64,000 bases of DNA from Tamarix chinensis (GCA_030549775.1 CM060177.1:93857236-93921235), one strand, 5' to 3'. Shown: positions 47,365 to 61,658, numbered from the stretch's first letter. Numbers and translations are program-made. The notes: generated from the sequence alone by a model not told the origin.

Positions 47365-48058
47365 AAGAACAAATTAAGCACGTAAGGAAGGTTCCAATGG
47401 ACCCTTGTCCACTCCCTGAATAGTATCTTACATTTCTAACTGTTTGACCTTGGAGGCCTTCACGATTCTAATTGGTGTGGGCAAAGAAGCATAAAATTAT
47501 GCTGAGGAGATTAGCCACTCAGTTAATTTTCTTATGGAGCTTTCACCCCCTGATCTATTAGTAATGCTAGTTAATGGTTTTCAAGACTTCCCTTTGGGTT
47601 GCACCCTTTTACCCATAACATTTCTAGTGAGCTCATCTCCATTGCCAACAAAACAAACCACCTTAGTCTCCACTGGCCTTTTGATTGTATTTTGGTCCTT
47701 CTATGTAAGTGCCTCCTACCCAGACATGAGTTACTCTATTCCTGGGTAATAGGATTAATCGGTTGGCCCAAGGTTTCCTACTTAGTAAAGGACGTAGTAG
47801 GTCCTTTGTGCTTTAATTTCTCCTCTGACTCTTGATTTTCCTCTTCCCTATTTCATAATGCACTATATATTCAAGTAAAAGGGGAATTGACCCACATAGA
47901 CCCTTTATTATGCCAATTACTCGCCTAATCCTCCCCCTCCCCCAAATTACTCTTTAACTGGGTATTTTGAGGAAATTAGCATTGTCCCTTCATAGAAACT
48001 ATCATCCATGGTCCATAAGGGTTAGACTCCATCAAACCTACTTCCTGATCATGTGATG
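47365..48058 (-). other. LINE ORF1 C-terminus and ORF1-ORF2 spacer
   Basis: Lies between recognisable ORF1 and endonuclease. No domain was read with confidence. Open frames on the + strand (47,534-47,835) are antisense shadows. Confidence 0.5.
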
Positions 48059-49037
48059 TTATTTCATCCTTCGGATCACCCTACACCTCATGTCCCTCCA
48101 TAACCATTTACCACACATAAAGCAAATTGTACCAATGCCCTCGTATTCAATATTGTGAAGGGAAGTTCCCAAGTAAATCTTGGGTAGAAGAGGTTCATTT
48201 AGATCAACCTCTACTGCTATGAAAACGAATTTCCCTCTTGTTCCCATATCAATTTTAAGGTTGAATTTCACAAACTTACCAATATAGTCACTAATGGCTT
48301 TTATCTTTTCCAAATCACCATAGTACTCCATTGGAACTTCTGGAATTTGAACCCACCCATAGTTGACGTCATCGATGAGATAGAAACTCGAAAATCCAGT
48401 GTCCATTTCCTCACTATAAGATAGTGTCCATAGATCATCCAAGGTCTGCCACTCAGGATGTATTCATAGTCTAATTTTTTCTAGAATTTCCACACAAAGA
48501 ATCCTTGTCCTATATTGATCAATTCATAATTACCATCCAGTGACGAAATGTCATGGATATTTTGACATATCATGTCATATCTAAAATTCCTTCTCAATGG
48601 CTTAATTATGAGACACCGTCGCCATGGCTTTCGCAAAATTTTATTCTCCTCCATTGTTAGTCAAAGCTGGGGCATTGAGCATCTTAAATAATTGGATCGT
48701 CCGTGTAAAAGTCATCCTCCATCTCTTCAATTTCTTTCCATTCTTGGTTGTCTGAGGTTGAGTAAATAATCTTATGCACTTTCCCTTGTAGAATTTCACT
48801 ATAAGTGAAACCATTCAACAAAGGTGTATTCTACTTTTCAGTTTCTTCATAGATAGACAGATTCTTAGGGTTTTCCTTCCGCACGTTTACCATCGCAACA
48901 TCATAGGAAGTAGTTGAGGTAATCAAATGATCCATTGATCTTTTGATTTTCTTGTGCACAGTGATAGATGAGGGAGAGTTCAAGGAGGAAACATGGTCTG
49001 GGGTTTCAAAGAGAAAAGGATTAGGGTAGAGGTCCAT
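48059..49037 (-). pseudogene. LINE ORF1 (DUF4283 / zinc-knuckle gag-like protein)
   Basis: 49,037-48,831 is a Ser-rich N-terminus (MDLYPNPFLFETPDHVS). After frame breaks, 48,442-48,059 has WVQIPEVPMEYYGDLEKIK, then FVKFNLKID, GKFVFIAVEVDLNEPLLPKI, and IEYEGIGTICFMCGKW. This is the usual order of plant L1 ORF1: DUF4283, then 'R-x-A-R-V-x-V-E-I-D-L-x-x-P-L', then a CCHC-type knuckle (C-x2-C seen, remainder eroded). Probably an RNA-binding protein of the retrotransposon; inactive here. Confidence 0.85.
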
Positions 49038-49040
49038 TTA

Positions 49041-49839
49041 TATTTATATACAAGAAGAGATAACATATAACGAAGCTTCCAGTCCCTACTATGTAACATG
49101 TTCCTATTTAAGCAAAGACAGATAAATGAGTGGCTCGCATGAACATGGTATTATTGTATGTAATATAGCTCATTTTAAATGGCAACAAATGCCAGTAGGT
49201 ATATAGTGATTGATACCCATACTCATATAGTAATGGATAACTAGCACCAGATCATGAACCTTGGTGGAATGAATTTCAGATTTAATAAGAGATAAAAGAG
49301 TTGAACACTTTTCCTTCTTAATATAAAATTGAATGTGAAACCCTTGCAATTGAATTGAACATAATAGAAATATAACTTATATTGATGAGCTTAGGGTAGA
49401 GGAGGATGACATAATCTTCTCTTGCGAGGCACTAAATTGTATGCACATACAATATAAGGACAAAAAATTTATCATCAAGGTGAATGGAGCTAATGCAAAG
49501 AACTATCCCAAAGGCTAAGTTCAACGACAAGTTACATGATCAAACAAATGCTGAAAATTAACCATCAAGGTCAAGCTAGCGCCTGAGGGATAACTCAAGG
49601 CTAGGGTTGACACCAAGTTACAAGATGTAACTTGATTGCAGTGGGTGATTTATGCACATTCATTTGTTGATGTTATCAAGCCTGTGCCCTTATATGGTCA
49701 TGGGAATGCTTCGATCAACGATGAACATACTTCTTTATTTGAATCACACAATCCTTGTGTACTTTTATGAGTGTCACACTTAATTCCATGCCAAATACCT
49801 CAGTCGGGCCTAAGCAATCCGAATGTAATTCTTGTCATC

Positions 49840-49872
<33 letters not shown>

Positions 49873-50640
49873 GTATATGTATATGTATATGTATATATGT
49901 ATGTATGTACACAGATGGCATGCAAGTATTGAATTCCTAGATCTCAACAATTCAAACCATTGCAAGTAAGTTACTAGCTAGCAAGAAAGTAATTAGTGTA
50001 TAATTGAATATAACAGCCAATATGTTTTAATCAAAACTTATCTTATAAAGTAGTAGTGGCATGAAGAAGGAAAGTAGGATATGATGGCTAGTAAAGGATG
50101 ACCGGGGTTAGGGGTATGCTTGAGGAACTATGACAAAGGGTCAAGAGGAAAACTTATCTTATGGCTAGTAAAGGCTAAATAGGAAATTTATGCTCAATTT
50201 TTTAGAAGTTCAATTCGGTACTATATGATGTTTGGAAGTTACATGAGCAAGTTCATGGTGCTTAAAGAAAAATTGGTGGATGAATATGTAAACTTTTAAA
50301 TGTCGTTAATAGTTTACCACCTTCATTGTAAGCACTAAGAAATGATGTAATTTGAGAATTTAGCCCTAAACAGACATTCTTTCACACAATTAGTGTTCGT
50401 TGTCCATGGTCTGACACCAACCCTTGAAATCATAGTAGGAGGACAAAATGACCATGCACAAGACTTCACTAGATCAACAGCTGGAGCCTTTTTGGAGAAA
50501 CACCCCGAATTTTCACTGACTCAGAACCTTGTGATGTCCTATTTCAAAGATACTAATCCCAAACCACTAACTCACTCCAGCCAGTATCGACGACAACCAT
50601 CTAGTGTTTGGTAATATGATGTTGAAACTGATTGAATAAT
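49041..50640. other. Unassigned stretch with a microsatellite
   Basis: No gene recognised. (AT)n, (GTAT)n and (GTATAT)n repeats lie at 49,839-49,911. Short open frames at 49,755 and 50,393 have no motif. It may include the LINE 5' UTR on the left and decayed LTR sequence on the right. Confidence 0.4.
49839..49911. repeat. Compound (AT)n(GTAT)n(GTATAT)n microsatellite
   Basis: Direct reading; same compound style as 1,734-1,832. Confidence 0.95.
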
Positions 50641-51764
50641 TTTTTAAGAAATGCACGTGAATTTTTTAAATCATTTGCAAGATCTCAAATACAGCTTCTT
50701 ATGAATTCAATCCATACCAAACCAATGATTCATCCTTACCAAACCCCAAATTCAAACCATATAAAACCATATATTCATCCATACAAAACCCTACATTAGA
50801 TCCTCCCATACAAAACCATAAATTAGATTCTTCCATACAAAACCATAAATTAAATTCTCCCTCACGAAACCATAAATTAGATTTTCCCATAAGAACCATA
50901 AGTTATATTCTCCCACACAAAACTATAAATTATATTCTCTCACACGAAACCCTAAATTTCCCATTTTATTCTTCCACTCATGAATCATTAAAATACTTAG
51001 GTCAACTCATTTCCCCTTTAGTCAACTTACTTCCCATTTTCCATTTTCAACCTTTTCCCCACAAAATACCACTTTTATACATCCTCACATGCATGTCGTA
51101 TAGGATCACAACACATATCATCACATACCACAATATTTCATTACATATAGTACACATGCCATACAAAAACATACGTCAACTCCACATTATACCACATACA
51201 AAATAATTAATAATGATAAACATAGGATACATAGCATGCGAAACACATAATGCATATAAGCACACAAAAGACCTTAGCACCCCTTACCTAAAACAACACC
51301 GGTCTTGGAGCACGTTCCTAAGCCTCCTTAGGACTTTGATTGGTCTCACCTATTATGAGGGAAAAACTAGAAATTAGACTCCCTCTTACTAAAAATATTA
51401 TTAGTTACTAATTTATTCTAAGACTAGGTTTTTAATAAAATAATAGCATATTAAGAAAAATAATATTAGTTAATTACTATCTTTGCTAAAGATATAACAA
51501 ATAATAGAAATATTATAAAAGTTGATAATATAGGGTTAAAGACTTTACCCTAATAATAATAATGATACTAAGATAATAATAACAAAGCTACTAAAAATAA
51601 TATCAACGATTATATAATTAAGAATAATAATAATAATAATAATAGTAGCAATAATAATAAAAAGGACATTATTCAAAAACAAAGTGAAATAAGGGCTTCG
51701 GCCCATTTACCAAAATAATACTAATAATAATATCAGTAAAATAAGTAACCAAATTTAGTAATAA

Positions 51765-51776
51765 TAATAATGCTGA

Positions 51777-51831
<55 letters not shown>

Positions 51832-51832
51832 G
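51765..51832. repeat. (AAT)n microsatellite within LTR
   Basis: About 20 uninterrupted ATA units, in a wider AAT-rich zone (51,550-52,115) that matches 44,460-44,900 of the complete family member. Confidence 0.93.
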
Positions 51833-52075
51833 CAAAAGTAATAGTAAAGTAATTGTAATATTCATAATGGAATAATAATAGTAGTAATTCAAAATAGCAA
51901 AAATAAAAATAATTATAATAATAAACACATATTAATAATAATAATAGTAATAATAGAAACAATAAGAATAATAATAATAATAAAATTGAAATAAAAATAC
52001 AATAGTGCTTCAGCTCTCAATAGAAATAATAATCAAAACATTAATACTAATAATAATAATAATACATATTAAAAA

Positions 52076-52106
<31 letters not shown>

Positions 52107-52780
52107 GTATTTATATTCAAATAAATAAAATAAATTAAATTAAGGCTTATAAAAATAGGGAGAAGGGTTCAGAGGGTCTAGGGTTCAACCTTAGGCTGGA
52201 GGGAATAGATGGCACCGGCGGTGGAGCACGGCGGTGGCCGGAAAAAGAAAAGAAAAGGGTAAAAGTTGGATGATGGGAAAAATATAGGGAGAATTAAGGT
52301 GGGAATAAGGGTGATTATGGTTCCCCAGAAGGAGAGGGACAGAATGAGGGTGGCGGCGTAGCCAAAGGCGGCGGCGATGGTGGCCGAATGGGGAAGAAGG
52401 AGAGAAAAAGAGGAGGAGAGGGAGGGAGAGGAAAAGAAAGGTAGGGGAAGATAGGGGAGAGTCTGCAGCATAATTTGGGTGGTGAAAGGAGCAGCGGAAG
52501 CAGCGGAATAGGTGGCTAAGGGTGGTTCGAAGGGCGGCGGTGGTAGGAGAAAGGGCTGTTTGGGAAGGCTACTTCACATAGCCGGGGTGGCTCGTGCAGG
52601 AAGAATCGAGGTATATAGGACGTTTGGTTAGCTAGAGGGCAGTGCAAGGAATAGTTTGGAAGGCAGAGTAGGTGACGAAGTTGGCCGGAGGCGGCGAACG
52701 AGGAGTCTAAAGGGGCGGCGGCGAAAGGAAGGACTCCCTGGGTTCGAAAAACACAACTGAACTACAAGGTTGGTAAGGGG

Positions 52781-52788
52781 TATTTATA
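52781..52788 (-). promoter_or_regulatory. TATA box of truncated family I LTR
   Basis: Sense CCTATAAATACCCC, identical to the box at 45,567-45,574 and at the same relative place. Confidence 0.6.
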
Positions 52789-53814
52789 GGGTTTAAATGA
52801 AAGGTTAGGGTATGTGGGCCAGCGAGGGAGTAAGGAAAGTAGGGTTAGGGTCACCGACGGTGATGGTTGGCCGGTGGCAACAATTTTCGGGGGAGGGGGT
52901 TGATTGGCTAGGAGAGGGAGAAATGAGCAAGGAGAGGGGGAGAAGGATTGGTCTATGCAGTTGCCGAATCAGGGGGAAGAGAAAGAAAGAAAAACTGGTG
53001 GTCAATAGTATGTAACCGGAAGCAAAAAATTTCGGCTGGTGGACGGTGGAGTTACAAGTCGAAGGTCGGCGGGCTAGGCAGGTGTGAAGGAAGAAGAAGA
53101 AGAAAAGGGGGGATCGGGCTATTCAGGAAAAGAAAAGAAAGAAAAAGGAAGGAACCAGGCCGGGCGTGAGGTGAGGGGGCGTTTAAATGGAACGCTACGT
53201 TTTGGGGAAAAAAAGATAAAACACAGCGTTGCGATGGATGGGTGAAGGGCGACGGTCGCGTGGGCTGAGCTGGCCTAAGGAAAGAAAGAAGGGGAATTGG
53301 GCTGCGAGCTGGCCTAGTTCGGGGAGGAGGAAAAAAAAGAAGAAGAAAGAAAAAGAAAGAAAAAGGAAGAAAGAAAAGGAAAAAGGAAAAGAGAAAAATA
53401 GTTAGGTTGGGTATTTAAATTAATTAAAATATTTGGGATATTTAAAAATAATAATATTTAAATCCCTTTTTATGCTAATTTAGAACTTTTAAAAGGTTTT
53501 CCATAAATTCCATTTTAATTAACAAAATAACCTAATTTTCTCCAATTAAATTATTTATAAAATTCATATTAATTTGGAACTATTTTCTCCTTCTTATTTT
53601 AAATAAAATAATTTATTTAATCAATTTTCAAAATAAAATACTTAATTAGCTAAATACCAAAATTTCTCTTAATTAAAATACTTATAAATTTCTTCTTGAT
53701 TTGCCCTAATTAATTCCTTCTTATTTTAATAAAAATAATTTATTAAATTAATTTTTCTAATAAAATCCTATTTAACTATAATTTTTAAATTTTTAAATTT
53801 TGGAGCATTTTAGT

Positions 53815-55850
53815 AAGTCCATCACGTACCCAAGTAGGGACAACCACTAAAGCCAAACTCATGTTATATCATTAGATCATAACGGAAAATCAATACTTTT
53901 TGGCCTTAAGCCATTAATTAATCATTATTCAATCATCGTCTTTGAATAATATCTATGTGAGTGTAGGAACCCTACTATTATAGCTGGTGGACTAGAAACA
54001 TACAGGGCATAATGCTCCTAACCACTATTATTCGCCAGTGGATCGGTCTCCAAGGCTCCCTGCACCTGGCCACTATTATTCACCGGTGGACCGGTCTGGC
54101 CCCGACTCACATGGTGTTCCACTATAGGTAATTAGTGTCTTCCCATAATTTATTAATGTCTCATGTTTGGTTTATTGAGGTCGGGATCCCTCACTATTAT
54201 AACCGGTAGATAGGAAACATATAAGGTAGCACACACTTGACCACTATTATTCGCCGGTGGATTGGTCTCTAGGACATCTTGCGCCTGGCCATTATTATTA
54301 CCGGTGGATCAGTCTGGGCCTAGCTTAATAATCTTTTACTTTATATAATTAGTATCTTCTTCATGTCTTATTCAATGGGTCCATTTATTTAATTCTGGGG
54401 AAAAGGGAAAGGTCACAAATCTAGAGACACAAAGATATACTAGCCATAGAATCAAGCATTCCATATCAAGGATCATGGTATAGACAAAACCCTAACACAT
54501 ACTTCCAACCAGTCTAACACACATTTCTATACACACTTACTAACTAGGCACCCTTTGCATAATTATGATATAACACCATATCATTCAATCTATTAACATG
54601 TTTAACACAAGTTACCGATTTACTATATCATCTTTACAAAATTACTGAAATACCCCTTCTTTGTAAAATTACCAAGTCATCCCTTTTTACTTATCAAATT
54701 ACCATATTACCCTCCATGTTGCATAATTACCAAATTGCCCCTTAATTGTGTTAGACTGCCAAATTATCCTCCATACTTATTAAATTACCAACTTTACACT
54801 TGTTAAGTTACTAATTTACCCTTCTAGTGAGTTAAATTACCGTATTACCCTTTATACTTATCTAAATTACCAAATTGCTCCTTAGGATTATTAAGTTACC
54901 AAATCACCCTTTATACTTGTTACACGTACCATATTTTCTATTTGATTAGTTAGATTACCAAGTTACTCTTCTCCATTATTATAATTACCAAATTGCCCTT
55001 TTCATTGGTTAAATTACCAAGTTGCCCTTCTTCAATATTAAAATTAGCAAATTTCCCTTTCTTTTAGTTGGTTAAATTACCAAATTGCCCTTCTTCATTA
55101 TTAAAATTACCAAATTGCCCTTATAGTTGGTTAAATTACCAAGTTACCCTTCTTCATTATTAAAATTACCAAAATACCCTTTTAGTTGGTTAAATTACCA
55201 AATTACCCTTCTTCATTGTTAAAATTACCCAATTGCCCTTTTAGTTGGTTAAATTACCAAGTTACCCTTCTTTATTATTAAAATTACCAAAATACCCTTT
55301 TAGTTGGTTAAATTACCAAATTACCCTTCTTCATTATTAAAATTACCAAATTGCCCTTTTAGTTGGTTAAATTACCAAGTTGCCCTTCTTCATTATTAAA
55401 ATCTCCAAATTGCCCTTTTAGTTGGTTAAATTACCAAGTTGCCCTTCTTCATTATTAAAATTACCAAATTACCCTTTTAGTTGGTTAAACTAATTTGGCC
55501 TTCTTCATTATTAAAATTACCAAATTGCCATTTTTCTCTTTACATAATTACCAAATTACTCTTCCTTTATACCAAATTACCATTTTACCCTTTACATTAT
55601 ATAATTACCAAAATATCCTTCCAATACACCAAATTACCATTTTACCCTTTTACTTACAAAATTACCATAATACCCTTTTCCCTTATATTTAATTCACCAA
55701 AATACTTTCTTACACCTAAGAATTACTAAGTTATCCCCTCTCCATGTAAAATTACTAAAATGCCCTCCTTCCTTGTCCATTTACCATTTTATCCCCTTTA
55801 CCCTTATAATTTACCATTTTGCCCTTATTATACCACTTTTACTAAAATAC
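53815..55850 (-). mobile_element. Family II LTR, left piece, minus orientation
   Basis: The reverse of about 7,000-9,030 of the solo LTR at 4,396-9,564: a GGCCTTAAGCC block, CCACTATTATTCGCC/GGTGG repeats (53,975-54,310), the palindromic box (54,331-54,357) and the long minisatellite. The terminal 0.5 kb (TGTAACACC end and hairpin) is missing, so the piece begins abruptly after the family I fragment. It continues at 59,132 after the inserted solo LTR. Confidence 0.8.
54640..55850 (-). repeat. TTACCAAATTGCCCTTCTTC minisatellite with 60-bp higher-order unit
   Basis: About 40 units of around 30 bp. Between about 55,065 and 55,490 the units alternate strictly (TTAGTTGGTTAAATTACCAA then CTTCATTATTAAAATTACCA), giving a 60-bp dimer repeated seven to eight times with almost no length change. 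Outside this block units are more diverged. Confidence 0.92.
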
Positions 55851-56579
55851 TGTAACACCCCAAAATTTACAACTGAAAATTTTTCGTTTACAGAGTTAAG
55901 TGCGGAAGCTAAAACAATAAAAATAAAGGGTGTTACCACCACACTTGGTACAAGTCTGGTTTCCTCTACCATTCTCATACCAAGTACTAAGGCTAAAATC
56001 ATTAATCCACTTAAATTAATATCATGATTATAGAAATCAGGATAGAGAGAACGTTAGATAAATACTGCTAATTAGAAACGACATTAACAGTTTATGAAAC
56101 TCAAGAGAGAAATTACAAGAGGACACAAAAGTCCAAATACAACCAGAAATAAGACAACAAAATAAACACCAGATAGTCCTACGCTCCCAAATCCGAACTA
56201 TCAGCATTTGACTGAGCTTAGAGGCTGACCTGCAAAGTCCACTGCCCATTGAATAGGCAGGGGCCCACAAAAATGAACCTTTTGGTACTACGATACTGAG
56301 CAACCCTTTATACCAAACTAATATGATAAAATAGTATGGAACACATGTAAGGCATACAACTAATCATGGTATAAGACATATACATATGCATACGATGATT
56401 GAGATACAATAATAACTTAGATAATCAAATTCCATCAAGGTCACATACTACTCATATTCATTCATCTCAAATAATTTTACTTATTAATGAACATATCAAA
56501 GATACTCTTTGATGTAATAAATTAAACCCAACTTCAGCATAATCCATGTCTCGGCATAAATCCCTAACAATCACATACA

Positions 56580-56880
56580 TCACAGGTATGTTCACAGGTA
56601 TAATTTACTAAGATTCATATCATCCCAGGTATACTTACAGGTACAGCATAATAAATCCATAACATCACAAGTATACTTATAGGTATAGCATAATAAACCC
56701 ACAACATCACAAGCAAACTTACAAGTACAGCATAATAAGATCCATAATATCACAGGTATGCTCACAAACATAAAACCACCACAGGTAGGCACGAAGGCTC
56801 CTACCAAATCCACATGTAGGCATAAAGACTACTATCGAAACCACAGAAAACCTCAGGTAGGCACAAAGGCTGCTACTGAA
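56580..56880 (-). repeat. CACAGGTAT / CAGGTAGGCAC tandem arrays in family III LTR
   Basis: First about six units of 35-45 bp with CATCACAGGTATACTTACAGG and CATAATAAATCC (56,580-56,760), then three units with CAGGTAGGCACGAAGGCT. In the first of these, GGTAG pairs with CTACC. Minus-strand Tyr/Cys-rich open frames (56,592-56,916) translate the repeats. Confidence 0.85.
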
Positions 56881-57270
56881 ACCATCCAATAATCCGATAA
56901 TCATTATTTCCATCAAATCATATCATTTCCATTTTCATTTACTTTCTCAAGGGGAGATCAATCAACTTGAAGATACAAGGGTACTCCAGTCATATCGATG
57001 CAATAAGGCAACACAGTATCCTACCGACTATCAACCCAAGGACCCAAAGGTATCTTGGTCGTATTGGTACACAAAGGTAACACAATACCCTACCAACAAG
57101 GACACCTAATCCATAAGTATGCATACCCCCTTATTAGTCTGCATAATAAAATAGAATAAGATGTAGGGCCTGACTGAATTACTAAGGCACACCAGCAAAA
57201 ATCCATATCAACCGTGGGCTAAACCATGTCCTTAGGGTAGCGACCCCTAGAAGCCACCATTCCCGATCTC

Positions 57271-57306
57271 GAGGTCTTTCACTTTAAATATTAGTATTTT
57301 ATTAAG
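57271..57306 (-). other. Palindromic box in family III LTR
   Basis: GGTCTTTCACTTTAAATATT, preceded by CCCGATCTCGAGG exactly as at 8,085-8,120 reversed. Confidence 0.55.
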
Positions 57307-57549
57307 GTGACCACAAAATCGCATATAATACAGATAAATTCAATTCTCATACTTAACTGTTCTTCCTTACTTCTAATCATCCGAGACAACAATAATCAAG
57401 GTCAAGTTCGAAGCCAACAATAAAAAATACTAAGGTCATCCTAGGCTTAATTATTCACATCTGGATACTTTAGGCCAAAAGGACCAAAATACCCCCGAGT
57501 CTAAAATTCCCAAATTATCATCTATTTGAAATACTAATTCCATTTTATT

Positions 57550-58620
57550 TAAGGGGGTTATAGGGAGGTTGGCTGGCAAGAGGGTTGGTCGGGCAAGGAA
57601 GGGAAAAGGAGAGGGTGGTAGAGGTAGTGGTTGGCAGGCGGTTGCTGGTGGCTGGCTGGCGGTTGCTGGGGTGGCTGTTGGGCAGATGGTTGGCTGTGAT
57701 AGGTTACTTGATGCTTGCTGGGCTGGTTGCAGGAGAAGGAGAATGGTGGGGTTGGTGGCGATGGTGGACGGTTGCTGGGAGGCTACGTTGGAGGGTGGTG
57801 GTTGGTCGAAGGCTGGCTCGACGGAGGCTGCAAATGCAGGCTGGGGAGGTGCGGTGTGTGTGAGGCCTACTGGCTAGTTTGGTGAGGGAGACGGTGCAGT
57901 AGGCTGGGTGCTGCATGCACAGGAAAGAAAGGGAAAGGGCTCGAGGTGCTGGGTTGGGGAGCTGCACTGGATGGGGAAGGTAGATAAAGGAAGGGGTAGA
58001 GGGATGCGATGGGCTGTTGGGCTTTGTTGGGTCGAGAGGGAGATGCAGAGGGGGAGAATAGTGGCTGGTGGAGATTGGTGTTGTAGGGAAAAGTTCGAAA
58101 AAAACAGAGAGAAAGGGAAGGGTTACATGTGCTACGTTTGGTCGAGTAGAGGAAGAGAGGGAGCTGGAGAAGGAGAAGGAAAACAGAACAAGAGAAAGGG
58201 GAGGTGGTGCGCTGGGTTCTGCGACTGGGGAAGGGTGGCTAGGAAGGCCAAACAAAAATAGAGGGGAGGACGAAAATGGAGGGGAGATAGGATGGTGGGA
58301 TGGTGGTAGTTTGGGTGTTGCATGCGGTCGGGCTACTGGACGACGGGATGGAGAGGGTAAGATATGGTGGTGCTATGTGATGTTGGTTTGGTGAGGGAGT
58401 GGTGGTGTTACGGGACTAGAGGGAGGTGTAGGGGCGGCATGCGATGGGTATGCAGAGAGGGGCTGTTTGGGTGTGCTAGAGGGAAGCCTGGGGCAGGAAG
58501 AAGGAGAAAGAAGATGACAGAGGAGTTGGGGTTAGCCGAGAGAAAAAGAGGGAGCTATTTTTTTGGGGTGGAGTGTAGAATGTGTGGCATGCGTATGTAT
58601 GTATAATGCGTAGACGAGAC
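57550..58620 (-). other. GC-rich purine-biased segment of family III LTR
   Basis: G/A-rich on the + strand (GGTTGG, GGGAAAGG words), pyrimidine-rich in sense. Open frames on both strands (57,569-58,606) are compositional. A weak TATA-like TTAAATA in sense lies near 58,638-58,644 at its upstream edge. Confidence 0.65.
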
Positions 58621-59131
58621 GGGCAAGTGATGGTAGAGTATTTAAGTGTGTATAAAATGTACGAACGCGATAGAAAAATATTTAGGAAAGATATTTAGAG
58701 TAAGACAGAGGGTAGAGTAGGGGTAAATTAATAGGATAGAAATTAATTTACTTAGTTTTAGATTTAAATTAAATAGGTTAAAATATCCGATACAAAAATA
58801 GTTCGGGAAACATTTTTCGAATTAGGGTAGGTTTAAAAAGGGTCAAAAAAAAGTAAAACAATTGGAATTAAGTTTTAGAAATTTATTTTTGGATTACGGA
58901 TCAAAAGATTATTAATAAAATAATTTAAAATAAGATTTACGGATATAACTAAAATTAAATTAAATAATCCAATTTCTATTAAAATTTTAACCTGATTAAA
59001 TTTATAATTAAACCGTCGAAATAATACAAAAAATAATAACATTTTTAAAATTAAACCTCCTAAAATAATAATTATAGCTAATTATATGATTATTAATTTA
59101 TAATTATGGTTTTGAAAAAAGGGGCATTACA

Positions 59132-61658
<2,527 letters not shown>

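Larger units (their letters stand above)
46555..49040 (-). mobile_element. Plant L1-type LINE, 5' half (ORF1 and endonuclease)
   Basis: The minus-strand portion with ORF1 (49,037 to about 48,059) and the endonuclease (47,364-46,555). It continues in sense at 41,236. The 5' end is not sharply defined; ORF1 begins at the Met at 49,037. Confidence 0.85.
50640..53812 (-). mobile_element. Truncated family I LTR, minus orientation
   Basis: Collinear with 42,940-46,554: decayed ACAAAACC minisatellite (50,700-50,960), the AGTCAACTTACTTCCCATTT block, a GGTCTTGGAGCACGTTCC block matching 43,956-43,975, AAT repeats (51,550-52,115), a GC-rich purine segment (52,150-53,395), a TATA box and an AT-rich end. 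The right end GGAGCATTTTA is a decayed form of GGGGTATTTCA. The left 1.7 kb, including TGTAACACC, the hairpin and the CCAC/GTGG repeats, is missing. The left boundary is approximate. Confidence 0.75.
55851..59131 (-). mobile_element. 3,281-bp solo LTR (family III), minus orientation
   Basis: Starts TGTAACACCCCAAAATTTAC and ends AAAGGGGCATTACA. Flanks AATAC (55,846-55,850) and AATAG (59,132-59,136) agree at four of five bases, so the duplication has one change or is approximate. The host LTR continues across it (CATAATACTCATTAGCACC at 59,208 matches the solo LTR near 6,455 reversed). Its 3' half shares blocks with family II (CCGATCTCGAGG, GGGCTAAACCATGTCC, TATGCATACCCCCT), but its GC-rich part and its tandem array are its own. 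Confidence 0.87.

Noticed and set aside
46928..47835. Plus-strand ORFs of 71-121 codons
   Set aside because: Antisense shadows of the LINE endonuclease and spacer, which carry clear family motifs on the minus strand.
55851..59131. Reading the TGTAACACC...GGGTGTTACA ends as a DNA transposon with terminal inverted repeats
   Set aside because: The LARD shows the same ends as LTR edges with a primer site and polypurine tract, and duplications are 5 bp as for LTR elements; the inverted ends are LTR termini.
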